A DNA stretch of 64,000 bases from Ochrobactrum sp. RH2CCR150 (GTDB lineage Bacteria; Pseudomonadota; Alphaproteobacteria; Rhizobiales; Rhizobiaceae): positions 124,001 to 188,000 of the forward strand of contig JACGXE010000006.1 in NCBI GenBank assembly GCA_014138095.1, read 5' to 3'. Both the position numbers and the translations under genes were made by a program. The notes under the pieces are model-generated. The model was given only the letters and a program-made list of their open reading frames with translations, was not told the origin of the DNA and did not search any database. This document shows, one piece after another, positions 1 through 7,627 of the stretch (position 1 is its first letter; each line of letters starts with the position of its first letter).

Positions 1-1
1 T

Positions 2-877
2 ATCGAACTGATGCCGACCAGCGACGGCACGCTCTATGGCTTCAAATATGTGAATGGGCATCCGAAGAACACCCGCGCGGGGCGTCAGACCGTGACCGCC
101 TTTGGCGTTCTCTCCGATGTGGACAGCGGCTATCCGCTGCTCCTGACCGAGATGACCATTCTCACCGCCTTGCGCACCGCCGCCACCTCGGCGGTAGCCG
201 CAAAGCATCTGGCGCGCCCGGATTCCAAAACGCTGACGATCATCGGCAATGGCGCGCAGAGCGAGTTTCAGGCGCTGGCCTTCAAGGCGCTGCTTGGCAT
301 CGACAATCTCCGCCTGTTCGACATCGACCGCTCGGCAAGCGAACGTTGCGCCGCCAATCTGGCCGACAAGGGCTTTGCGGTCACGATCTGCGGTTCGTCG
401 CAGGAAGCCGTCGAGGGTGCGGATATCATCACGACCGTCACCGCCGACAAGCAATATGCCACCATTTTGAGCGACAACATGGTTGGCCCCGGCGTTCACA
501 TCAATGCCGTTGGCGGCGATTGCCCCGGCAAGACCGAGCTGAACAAGGAAATTCTCCTGCGCTCGGATATTTTTGTCGAATACCCGCCGCAGACCCGCAT
601 CGAAGGCGAAATCCAGCAATTGCCGGAAGATTATCCGGTCCAGGAATTGTGGGAAGTGATCACCGGTAAACTGCCGGGTAGAACATCGGATCGCGCGATC
701 ACGCTGTTTGACAGCGTGGGTTTTGCCACTGAAGACTTTTCCGCCCTGCGCTATGTCCGCAGCAAGCTGGAAGAAACCGGTCTCTATGCTGAACTGGACA
801 TGCTTGCGGACCCCGATGAACCGCGCGATCTCTATGGCATGCTGCTGCGATGCGAGCAGGCATTGGAAGCCGCATAA
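2..877 (+). CDS. Ornithine cyclodeaminase (5' end outside window)
   Basis: NAD-dependent ornithine cyclodeaminase/mu-crystallin family, which converts L-ornithine to L-proline and ammonia in the cytoplasm. The open frame runs through the left edge (I-E-L precede the first visible Met at 11), so the true start lies upstream; about 292 of the usual ~350 residues are visible. From that Met there is a Rossmann nucleotide motif IIGNGAQSEFQ at about residues 77-87, then GGDCPGKTEL at about 168-177. The FDSVGFA segment at about 233-239 carries the Asp that is catalytic in characterised cyclodeaminases. An arginine/ornithine catabolic operon is likely upstream but not visible. Other mu-crystallin-like imine reductases cannot be excluded, but the motif set fits the cyclodeaminase branch well. 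Confidence 0.9.
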   Translation: MELMPTSDGTLYGFKYVNGHPKNTRAGRQTVTAFGVLSDVDSGYPLLLTEMTILTALRTAATSAVAAKHLARPDSKTLTIIGNGAQSEFQALAFKALLGIDNLRLFDIDRSASERCAANLADKGFAVTICGSSQEAVEGADIITTVTADKQYATILSDNMVGPGVHINAVGGDCPGKTELNKEILLRSDIFVEYPPQTRIEGEIQQLPEDYPVQELWEVITGKLPGRTSDRAITLFDSVGFATEDFSALRYVRSKLEETGLYAELDMLADPDEPRDLYGMLLRCEQALEAA

Positions 878-883
878 GATTTC

Positions 884-906
884 GCCGGGATGCCTGGCAT
901 CCCGGC
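884..906. terminator. Perfect inverted repeat after cyclodeaminase
   Basis: GCCGGGATGCC and GGCATCCCGGC form perfect arms 7 bases after the stop codon. No T tract follows on the plus strand, so this may be a weak or factor-assisted terminator or an mRNA-stabilising hairpin. Confidence 0.5.
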
Positions 907-1023
907 TCAGAAGATAGTTCGGCCCAACACATGCTGTTGGGCCTGTTGTTGACGCTGCAATGTGATATCACCAACGGCATGTAACAGTGCGCGTGTAGTT
1001 GGATATCCATGATCGTCTGAACG

Positions 1024-1923
1024 ATGCAGCAATTGGCCAGAAAAATATCTGCAGAAATCGGCTGGGGTATTCCAAGCTCGATCGTCCTGCATCTGTTGCT
1101 GGCCTTTGTTCTGCTCGTCCGCTTGCCGGAATTGCCGACAGCGCAGGAACAGAGCGTCAATGTAGAGCTTGTTCCGCCACCACCGCCCGCCGAAGAAAAA
1201 CCCAAACAGGACCAGGACAAGCCCGCTCCTGCGCCGCCGCAGGCGCAAGCCCAGAAGCTCGCCTTTGAATCCGCTTCCAACGACCCCAAGGATGAAGCGC
1301 CAGAGCAACCGGATGTCCCGCCAGCTGCGCCGGAAGCTAGCGAAAAGCCCGACGAAGTTCCGCCTGCAACTGCCGAGGCCAAGAACGAACAGCCGCAGGA
1401 AGAGAAGCAGGAAGCGGCAGAGCTGAGCGCTCAATCTTCAAATGTCGATGACACCAACGGAGCCGCGGCCCCAGCTGTCGAGAACCCGCCTATTCCACAG
1501 CCAAAGCCAGAACAGGAAAAGCCAGCAGCCAAGGCCGTTTCAGAGCAAAAGGCTGAAAACTTCAAACAGGCGCGCAGGCTTTACTCGAAGGATGCCCTGT
1601 CCGATCCGCGTGTAAAACAAGCGCTCGGCAAGCTCTCGCCAACAGATCGCGTCATCCAGATTTGCAGTATCGAAGCGCTTGAACAGATCCGCCGTCAGCA
1701 ACCGGGCGCTTTCCCCGACATGCTGGCGCGCGCCGGAGGTTCCGTTTCCAACACCGGTCTGACGGTCAGCAATGGCGCGTTTCGCAGCCGCGCCCAGTGG
1801 TATGGTGTGGACTTCAAATGTCAGGTCGATGCCGAGGCGATGTCGATCCAGTCCTTCAGCTATGCCATTGGTCACGCCATTCCCGAAAGCGAATGGGGCG
1901 CACGACAACTTCCCAGAGACTAG
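1024..1923 (+). CDS. DUF930 protein with TonB-like N-terminus
   Basis: Membrane-anchored protein of 299 residues with unknown function. A short cytoplasmic tail is followed by one hydrophobic segment (about 17-37, IPSSIVLHLLLAFVLLVRLP). Then comes a long Pro/Glu/Ala/Lys-rich region (about 50-175) starting with VELVPPPPP, the layout of TonB/TolA periplasmic spanners. The C-terminal part (about 185-299) matches what I know of DUF930, a domain common in Brucella and Rhizobiales; it has two Cys (ICSIEAL and FKCQVD) that could form a disulfide. No ExbB/ExbD or receptor gene is next to it. The domain call is from recognition; a role in cell-envelope energy transfer or scaffolding is only inference from the N-terminal half. 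Confidence 0.75.
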   Translation: MQQLARKISAEIGWGIPSSIVLHLLLAFVLLVRLPELPTAQEQSVNVELVPPPPPAEEKPKQDQDKPAPAPPQAQAQKLAFESASNDPKDEAPEQPDVPPAAPEASEKPDEVPPATAEAKNEQPQEEKQEAAELSAQSSNVDDTNGAAAPAVENPPIPQPKPEQEKPAAKAVSEQKAENFKQARRLYSKDALSDPRVKQALGKLSPTDRVIQICSIEALEQIRRQQPGAFPDMLARAGGSVSNTGLTVSNGAFRSRAQWYGVDFKCQVDAEAMSIQSFSYAIGHAIPESEWGARQLPRD

Positions 1924-2010
1924 AATATGAAGTGATGAGACAAGGCTTGCAGCATTTGCTACAGTCCTCCATGTAATGCCCCACGAAACTAACATTGAAT
2001 GGAGACAGGC

Positions 2011-2163
2011 ATGAAAGTCGTATTTGTGACGACCGCTGTACTCGCTTTGTCGGTTACGGCTGCGATGGCAGACTGCACTTACCATAGTGCGCAATCTTCT
2101 ACCAAAATGGAAAAGCCGCAAACAACGGCGAGCGCAGAAACTACTGCACCCACCCAGAAATAA
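2011..2163 (+). CDS. Small secreted protein, 50 aa
   Basis: Short ORF opening with MKVVFVTTAVLALSVTAAMA, a clear Sec signal peptide (Lys, hydrophobic core, A-M-A cleavage site), leaving about 30 mature residues (DCTYHSAQSSTKMEKPQTTA...). The mature part is rich in Thr, Ala, Gln and Lys and has one Cys, next to the cleavage site. GGAGACAGG lies 4-9 bases before the ATG as a strong ribosome binding site. I do not recognise a family. Because the Cys is at mature position 2 and the -3 to +1 context is AMAD, it is not a typical lipoprotein. The signal peptide plus ribosome binding site support a real gene. Confidence 0.6.
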   Translation: MKVVFVTTAVLALSVTAAMADCTYHSAQSSTKMEKPQTTASAETTAPTQK

Positions 2164-2177
2164 CTATACTCCCAATG

Positions 2178-2204
2178 GGAGGTATCGTGTGAAACGGTGC
2201 CTCC
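2178..2204. terminator. Hairpin between small secreted gene and CorA gene
   Basis: GGAGGTATCGT pairs with ACGGTGCCTCC (two G-T wobbles) around a GTGAA loop, then TGTTTG. It sits between the convergent 50-aa gene and the CorA-family gene and could terminate the former. Confidence 0.5.
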
Positions 2205-2235
2205 TGTTTGGGACACGGGGAACCCCAGACGCTAG

Positions 2236-3243
2236 TCAAAACCGCAGGCTGATTCCCGCCTTGCGGAGAAGCCAATAGAACAGCGCTGTCGCGCCTACCC
2301 CCAGCAGCATCGCCCAGCCAAAGCCGGACCCATCGCCGGTGAAGGGCAGTCCGGCGGTGTTCATCCCGAAAATCCCGGCGATCAGCGTGCCCGGCAGCAG
2401 CAGGGCGCTCATCACCGCCATTACTTTGAGGCTGCGGTTTGAATCATCCGCGAGTTCCGCCGCGATCTCTTCCTGAAGCAGCCGAGCACGATCATTGACC
2501 ATGACGATCTCGCGGTCGAGCCGCTCCAGCCGCAAGGAAAGCCGCTTCAAGACCGCATGTCCCATCTCTGGCAAGGTCCAGTCCACACGGTCTTCTTCTT
2601 CGAACAGAGCCACCATACCGGCCACCGGACGGTGCAGCGAGACCGCCAGACGGCGCACTTCCTTGAGGTCCCGGCGCTCGTCGTTCAACCGCTCTGTCAC
2701 CAGCCGGTCTTCCACGGAATCAAGCATCTTGCTTGCTTCGTTGAGCCTTTTCGCCGTGTTCTTGCAGAAACCTGTGACCACAGCCTCGAACAGTTCATAG
2801 GCCGTTGTCGGGCAAAAGCCGCTCGCGAATGAATGACGCACCCGGTCTATGGCTTCCAGCGGATGCCGCCTGCCGGTGACAAGAAGTCCGCTCGTCACCG
2901 CAAAATGCAGGCGACCGATAGTCGTGGACATGCGCTCCATATCCTGATGCATATCGGCTATGACACCGTGGATCGTCCCGGCTTCGTGGCTGAGCACCAG
3001 ACTGTCGTCGTGCCCCTCCAGTATCGCCCGCGCCGAGGCTGGCAAGGCGCAACGTTCCGAAAGCCATCCTTGTGCACGCTGATCGACCAGATCCACATGC
3101 AGCCAGACCCAGCCGTCCTGCGCGGCCAGTGCAGCACCCACCTCATCAGCTTTCAGTTCAACCACCGGCTGGTTGGGGCGCTTGTGAAAAGCGCCCACCA
3201 GACCAGGACAATGTTCCGTGTTGGAACCGTGAATAATGTTCAA
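2236..3243 (-). CDS. CorA/ZntB-family divalent metal transporter
   Basis: Inner-membrane metal ion transporter of the CorA superfamily, 335 residues, closest in form to zinc transporter ZntB. The long N-terminal cytoplasmic domain is helical and charged. It is followed by a first membrane helix ending in the signature GMN (about 293-295, IFGMNTAGLPF) and a second helix (about 310-331), with a short basic tail. The only start codon available in frame upstream is TTG at 3243, as no ATG or GTG precedes it, so the start is not secure. It follows ppk2 by 45 bases on the same strand and may be cotranscribed with it. Metal specificity (Zn, Mg, Ni or Co) cannot be read from sequence alone. Confidence 0.85.
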   Translation of the reverse strand: MNIIHGSNTEHCPGLVGAFHKRPNQPVVELKADEVGAALAAQDGWVWLHVDLVDQRAQGWLSERCALPASARAILEGHDDSLVLSHEAGTIHGVIADMHQDMERMSTTIGRLHFAVTSGLLVTGRRHPLEAIDRVRHSFASGFCPTTAYELFEAVVTGFCKNTAKRLNEASKMLDSVEDRLVTERLNDERRDLKEVRRLAVSLHRPVAGMVALFEEEDRVDWTLPEMGHAVLKRLSLRLERLDREIVMVNDRARLLQEEIAAELADDSNRSLKVMAVMSALLLPGTLIAGIFGMNTAGLPFTGDGSGFGWAMLLGVGATALFYWLLRKAGISLRF

Positions 3244-3288
3244 TGGCGTATACCGATGCTCGGCGCTAAGCGGCCTTGCACGTGACTT

Positions 3289-4197
3289 TCAATAGACTTC
3301 CGGCACATACATTTCGGACGGAGTCTGGTGACGCACATAATCGTCATGACGCACGCGTTCCGGCAGATGAATGGCAGATTTCGGCACATCCTCATACGGT
3401 ATCTGCGTCAGAAGATGCGCAATGCAGTTGAGGCGCGCCTTCTTCTTGTCGACAGCCTCGACAACCCACCAGGGCGCTTCCTCAATATGGGTGCGATGCA
3501 GCATCTCTTCCTTGGCCTTGGTGTAGTCTTCCCAATGCACGCGGCTTTCGAGATCCATCGGAGAAAGCTTCCACTGCTTCAGCGGATCGTGGATACGCAT
3601 GTTGAAGCGGAATTCCTGCTCCTCATCGGTGATCGAGAACCAGTATTTGATAAGAATGATCCCGGAGCGCACGAGCATGCGTTCGAACTCGGGAACGGAG
3701 CGGAAAAACTCTTCCAATTCGTCCTTGGTGCAAAAGCCCATCACCCGCTCGACCCCCGCGCGATTATACCAGGAGCGGTCGAACAGAACCATTTCGCCAG
3801 CGGTCGGCAGATGCGGCACATAACGCTGGAAATACCACTGATTGCGCTCGCGTTCGGTCGGTGCAGGCAGTGCGACAACGCGGCAGACGCGTGGATTGAG
3901 GCGCTGGGTCACGCGCTTGATCGCGCCGCCCTTGCCGGCGGAATCGCGGCCTTCGAACAGCACGACAACCTTGAGCTTCTTGTGCTGCACCCAGTCCTGA
4001 AGCTTGACCAGCTCATGCTGGAGGCGAAACAGTTCGCGGAAATACAGGCGGCGTTCCAGCGTCTGTTCGGCAGGGCCGGACATGCCCTCAGCGACCATCG
4101 CGTCCAGACGCTCTTCCTCGATCTGCATTTCCAGCTCTTCATCAAAACTGTCGGCGATTTCCGCCTTGATACGGTCCAGATGGCTGTTCTCGAACAT
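3289..4197 (-). CDS. ppk2: Polyphosphate kinase 2 (PPK2)
   Basis: PPK2-family kinase, 302 residues, which transfers phosphate between polyphosphate and nucleoside diphosphates. The Walker A loop GRDSAGKGG is at about 83-91 and the Walker B/lid segment FDRSWYNRAG at about 139-148, both diagnostic; the single-domain length fits class I. ATG at 4197 was taken as start, with GTG at 4203 two codons upstream as the alternative. It is divergent from the phosphonate module, and the gap between them holds a Pho-box-like repeat, consistent with phosphate-starvation control of both sides. Whether it makes ATP or GTP from polyphosphate cannot be told from the sequence. Confidence 0.92.
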   Translation of the reverse strand: MFENSHLDRIKAEIADSFDEELEMQIEEERLDAMVAEGMSGPAEQTLERRLYFRELFRLQHELVKLQDWVQHKKLKVVVLFEGRDSAGKGGAIKRVTQRLNPRVCRVVALPAPTERERNQWYFQRYVPHLPTAGEMVLFDRSWYNRAGVERVMGFCTKDELEEFFRSVPEFERMLVRSGIILIKYWFSITDEEQEFRFNMRIHDPLKQWKLSPMDLESRVHWEDYTKAKEEMLHRTHIEEAPWWVVEAVDKKKARLNCIAHLLTQIPYEDVPKSAIHLPERVRHDDYVRHQTPSEMYVPEVY

Positions 4198-4273
4198 GTT
4201 CACACCATAAGCTGAAGATTATCTCCGAAACCTTAGCGGCTCCGCGCAATTGCACGAATATTAGAAGTCCGTC

Positions 4274-4302
4274 GTGACGGTTTCGTGACGTAATTTCGTC
4301 AG
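4274..4302 (-). promoter_or_regulatory. Candidate Pho box between ppk2 and phosphonate genes
   Basis: Read on the minus strand there are three 7-mers in 11-bp register: CTGACGA, ACGTCAC and CCGTCAC, separated by AATT and GAAA. PhoB sites are direct 7-mers near CTGTCAT with 4-bp spacers, also with 11-bp period. The matches to that consensus are partial (4-5 of 7 each). The position between a polyphosphate kinase and phosphonate catabolic genes makes the reading sensible. Confidence 0.4.
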
Positions 4303-4426
4303 TCGCACCCCTTCTTGCTTTCCCCCAAGACTTTCTATCGGCCCCCGCATCACATGCCGACCGTCATCAAACTGAAATATCTATCAGCCATGGCAGGATA
4401 TGTGTTTCGGTGAGGACAGAACCCAG

Positions 4427-5551
4427 ATGAAGAATACATACGATCTTTTGGTTGTCGGCGCGGGCATTGTCGGCCTTTCCACCGCGCTTGCCGCAGCCCG
4501 CAAAGGCAAGAAGGTCGTCGTCGTCGAGCGCAACGCCAAGGCCGTAGGCGCATCGATCCGCAATTTCGGCTTCGTCACCATATCCGGCCAGAAGGCAGGC
4601 GATCACTGGGCACGGGCGCGCCGCGCCCGCGATATCTGGGCCGAAATCGCCGACGATGCGGGTATTGAGATCATCCATCGCGGACTGGTCATGCCTGCTT
4701 ACCGCGAGGAAGCGGAAACCGTGCTGGATGCTTTTCTGAAAACGCCGATGGGTGAAGGCTGCCGCAGGCTGACATCTGGCGAAGCGCTGGAACATGTCCC
4801 GTCGATCCGAGCTGATGGAATGCGCAGTGCGCTCTTCAGCCCTCATGAACTGCGTGTCGAATCGCGTGACGCTATCCCGAAAATTGCCGCGTGGCTGGAA
4901 CGCCGCCACGGTGCCACCTTCCACTGGAACACCGCCGTCAATGCCATTGAAGGCAACAAAATTACCACCAGTCGTGGCGTTATCGAAGCGGAAGCCACGG
5001 TCGTGTGCCCCGGCGACGACTTTTCGACTTTGTTTCCGGAACGCATCGCCGCCTATGATCTGCGCATCTGCACGTTGCAGATGCTGCGCGTCATGCCAGC
5101 CCAAGCAGCGCGTTTCGATGCCGCCGTCATGTCTGACTTGAGCTTTGGCCGCTATGAAGGCTTTGCCGATCTGCCGGAAGCCAAGGCGCTCTGCGACCGG
5201 CTTGATGCCGAACTTGGCGAAATGCGCCGCGGTGGCATTCATTTGATCGCCGTGCAATCCGCCGATGGTTCGCTGGTGGTGGGCAACAGTCATGTCTATG
5301 GCAATGCCCCCGAACCCTTTGCGCAGGAGCGCTTCGACACGCTGATCATGGAAGCCTTCGACCAGATATTCGATCTGCCGGGCCGCGAGGTCATCGGGCG
5401 CTGGTGCGGAACCTATGCCTCGGCCAGCGACCGCGTGGCCATGATCGATGAACCCGCCGACAATATCCGCCTCGTCATGGTTACAGGCGGAACCGGCGCT
5501 TCGACAGGGTTCGCGCTCGGTGAGCAGGTCGTCAATTCACTCTACGCATAA
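4427..5551 (+). CDS. FAD-dependent oxidoreductase of phosphonate module (TIGR03364 type)
   Basis: DAO-superfamily flavoprotein, 374 residues, with the N-terminal FAD motif GAGIVG (residues 11-16) and a C-terminal segment TGGTGASTGFALGEQV typical of the fold. It belongs to the DAO clade habitually found beside phosphonatase genes (TIGR03364). As I recall, members oxidise 2-aminoethylphosphonate or its N-methyl form to phosphonoacetaldehyde, which would replace the PhnW transaminase. The next gene, 13 bases downstream, is phnX, which uses that aldehyde, and no phnW is present. An ATG at 4427 is preferred over the upstream alternative start at 4400 because the coding motif begins right after it. 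Exact amine substrate is inference. Confidence 0.82.
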   Translation: MKNTYDLLVVGAGIVGLSTALAAARKGKKVVVVERNAKAVGASIRNFGFVTISGQKAGDHWARARRARDIWAEIADDAGIEIIHRGLVMPAYREEAETVLDAFLKTPMGEGCRRLTSGEALEHVPSIRADGMRSALFSPHELRVESRDAIPKIAAWLERRHGATFHWNTAVNAIEGNKITTSRGVIEAEATVVCPGDDFSTLFPERIAAYDLRICTLQMLRVMPAQAARFDAAVMSDLSFGRYEGFADLPEAKALCDRLDAELGEMRRGGIHLIAVQSADGSLVVGNSHVYGNAPEPFAQERFDTLIMEAFDQIFDLPGREVIGRWCGTYASASDRVAMIDEPADNIRLVMVTGGTGASTGFALGEQVVNSLYA

Positions 5552-5564
5552 CAACGGAGCAGTT

Positions 5565-6386
5565 ATGGGACATCTCAAAGCAGTCGTGTTCGATTGGGCG
5601 GGCACGGTCATCGACTTCGGTTCCTTCGCGCCAATGGGTGTGTTCGTCGAAGCATTCGCACAATTCGGCATTGAGGTTTCGATTGCCGAGGCGCGTGAAC
5701 CCATGGGCCGCCCGAAATGGGATCACATTGAAGCGATGCTGGCGCAGCCGCGTATCCATGCCGCATGGGAAGCGCACCACGGCCACGCACCGACGCAGGC
5801 CAACATTCAGGCGGTCTATGATGTGTTCGTTCCGCTGAACGAAAAGGTCGTCGATCAATATGCCGATCTGGTGCCGGGTGCTGCGGAAACGGCCCGCGCG
5901 TTGCGGGAACGCGGCCTCCAGATCGGCTCCACGACCGGCTACACCCGCTCGATCATGGAGCGCGTCCTGCCGCTTGCCAAGGCGCAAGGGTATGAGACCG
6001 ACAATCTGGTCTGCGCCGGAGATTTGCCGCACGGTCGCCCGACCCCGATGAACATGTATCAATGCTTTCTCGATCTCGATGTCTGGCCAGCGCATGCTGT
6101 GGTCAAGGTTGATGATACCGGCGTCGGGATAGACGAAGGACGGGAAGCCGGATGCTGGACAGTGGGCGTATCGCTGAGCGGCAACGAAGCGGGCGTCACG
6201 CCGGACGAACTGGACCAGATGAGCGAGGCCGACAAAAATGCGCTTCGCGAAAAGGCATCTGCCGTTCTCGCCCGGCACCAGCCCGACTACATCATCGATA
6301 CGGTTGCCGATCTCCTTCCGGTTATCGAGGCAATTGAACAGCGGCTCGTCAATGGGGAGCGCCCCCTTGCCCATAGCCCTGCCTGA
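5565..6386 (+). CDS. phnX: Phosphonoacetaldehyde hydrolase (phosphonatase)
   Basis: HAD-superfamily phosphonatase, 273 residues, which splits phosphonoacetaldehyde into acetaldehyde and phosphate. FDWAGTVIDFGS near the N-terminus holds the nucleophilic Asp and the second acidic residue of HAD motif I. PMGRPKWDH supplies the Lys that forms the Schiff base in characterised PhnX, and VKVDDTGVGIDEG is HAD motif IV. The ATG at 5565 follows ACGGAGC at good spacing; the frame is open further upstream into the previous gene, but those starts lack support. It forms a two-gene operon with the FAD oxidoreductase. Confidence 0.93.
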   Translation: MGHLKAVVFDWAGTVIDFGSFAPMGVFVEAFAQFGIEVSIAEAREPMGRPKWDHIEAMLAQPRIHAAWEAHHGHAPTQANIQAVYDVFVPLNEKVVDQYADLVPGAAETARALRERGLQIGSTTGYTRSIMERVLPLAKAQGYETDNLVCAGDLPHGRPTPMNMYQCFLDLDVWPAHAVVKVDDTGVGIDEGREAGCWTVGVSLSGNEAGVTPDELDQMSEADKNALREKASAVLARHQPDYIIDTVADLLPVIEAIEQRLVNGERPLAHSPA

Positions 6387-6462
6387 GCGAAGCGCGTCAC
6401 CGAACTAATTTGACGCAAACGTAAAAAAATATGCTTTCGTTGAAACCCGTTTGATTGCATTC

Positions 6463-6486
6463 TCCCGGTGATGCGAACCACCGGGA
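6463..6486. promoter_or_regulatory. 8-bp inverted repeat just before efflux operon
   Basis: TCCCGGTG and CACCGGGA are perfect 8-bp arms around ATGCGAAC, ending 7 bases before the chosen start of the first efflux gene. This could be an operator for a TetR/MarR-type repressor or a hairpin masking the weak GGGAT ribosome binding site. No regulator gene is adjacent. Confidence 0.4.
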
Positions 6487-6493
6487 TCGTTCA

Positions 6494-7627
6494 ATGATTG
6501 CAAAACCTTCCTTCCGTTTCCTCCGCTCCGGACGAAGCGTCATATTCGGAGCCACGGCTGCTTTTGCATTCAGCATGTCGGTAATGACATTTGTCGTTCC
6601 CGGCCATGCCGATTCCCGCAATGTGGTTGCGGTCTCGGTGATGAAAGTCGCGGCAAGCGATTATCAGCCTAAATTGACGCTGTCCGGGGCGATAGAAGCC
6701 CGTTCGCTGGTCAACACATCGTTCCGGCTTGGCGGACAGGTTGTGGAGCGCAAAACGGAGATTGGCCAGCATGTCGACAAGGGCGAGCTGATCGCCCGCA
6801 TCGACGATGCCGAACAGCAGGCCAATCTGAGGGTCGCTCAGGCATCGAAGGATGCGGCGCAAGCGCAACTCGTTCAGGCGGATGCCAATTTCAAACGCCA
6901 GAAGGCGCTGCTGGCTCAAGGTTTCACAACCCGCAGCACCTATGATCAGGCAAACCAGACCCTGCAAACCGCGCAAAGCACGCTGGCAAGCGCCGAAAGC
7001 CAGCTGAGCGACGCACGCGATCAGCTGTCCTACACCGAGCTGCGCGCGCCGGTTTCAGGTGTTGTCACGGCGCGCAACATCGAGGCGGGTCAGGTGATAC
7101 AGGCCGCGCAGACGGCATTTTCCATTGCAGAAGACGGCCCCCGCGATGCCGTCTTCGACGTACAGGAAACGCTGGTCAACCACGCCAAGAATGGCATGGG
7201 CGTGACGATCGCGCTCCTGTCGGACGCCTCAGTGGTTGCCGAAGGCCAAATCCGTGAAATCTCCCCTGTCGTCGACGCACAGACCGGCACTGTCAGGGTC
7301 AAGGTCGGCATCGCTCACACCCCACCGCAGATGGCGCTGGGCGCGACCGTAACCGGCACCGTGCATATGGAGAACCGTCAGGTCATCGTCCTGCCATGGA
7401 GCGCCATGACCTCCGACGCCGGGCGCGCCGCGGTGTGGCGTGTGGCTGGCGATACGAATGTTGCAACGCTGGTGCCGATCACCGTGCTTTCCTATGAAAA
7501 GGAACGGGTGATCGTTGATAGCGGCCTGAACGACGGTGAACTGATCGTCACGAAGGGCGCACAGATGCTGCGCTCGGGCGAGCCGACCGAAATCATGCAG
7601 ACGCAGGAAGGGGCGGTTGCGCAATGA
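6494..7627 (+). CDS. RND efflux periplasmic adaptor subunit 1
   Basis: Membrane fusion protein (HlyD/AcrA family), 377 residues, linking an inner-membrane RND pump to an outer-membrane channel. An N-terminal signal or anchor helix (about 15-40) is followed by a lipoyl half-motif (GQHVDKGELIARIDD), a coiled-coil hairpin rich in Ala/Gln (about 110-185) and the second lipoyl half (ELRAPVSGVVTARNIEAGQV). Beta-barrel and membrane-proximal regions follow. The ATG at 6494 is preferred to the upstream Met at 6455. It overlaps the next adaptor gene by 4 bases (ATGA), so three genes are translationally coupled. Two adaptors for one pump recalls the TriABC system of Pseudomonas. Confidence 0.88.
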   Translation: MIAKPSFRFLRSGRSVIFGATAAFAFSMSVMTFVVPGHADSRNVVAVSVMKVAASDYQPKLTLSGAIEARSLVNTSFRLGGQVVERKTEIGQHVDKGELIARIDDAEQQANLRVAQASKDAAQAQLVQADANFKRQKALLAQGFTTRSTYDQANQTLQTAQSTLASAESQLSDARDQLSYTELRAPVSGVVTARNIEAGQVIQAAQTAFSIAEDGPRDAVFDVQETLVNHAKNGMGVTIALLSDASVVAEGQIREISPVVDAQTGTVRVKVGIAHTPPQMALGATVTGTVHMENRQVIVLPWSAMTSDAGRAAVWRVAGDTNVATLVPITVLSYEKERVIVDSGLNDGELIVTKGAQMLRSGEPTEIMQTQEGAVAQ

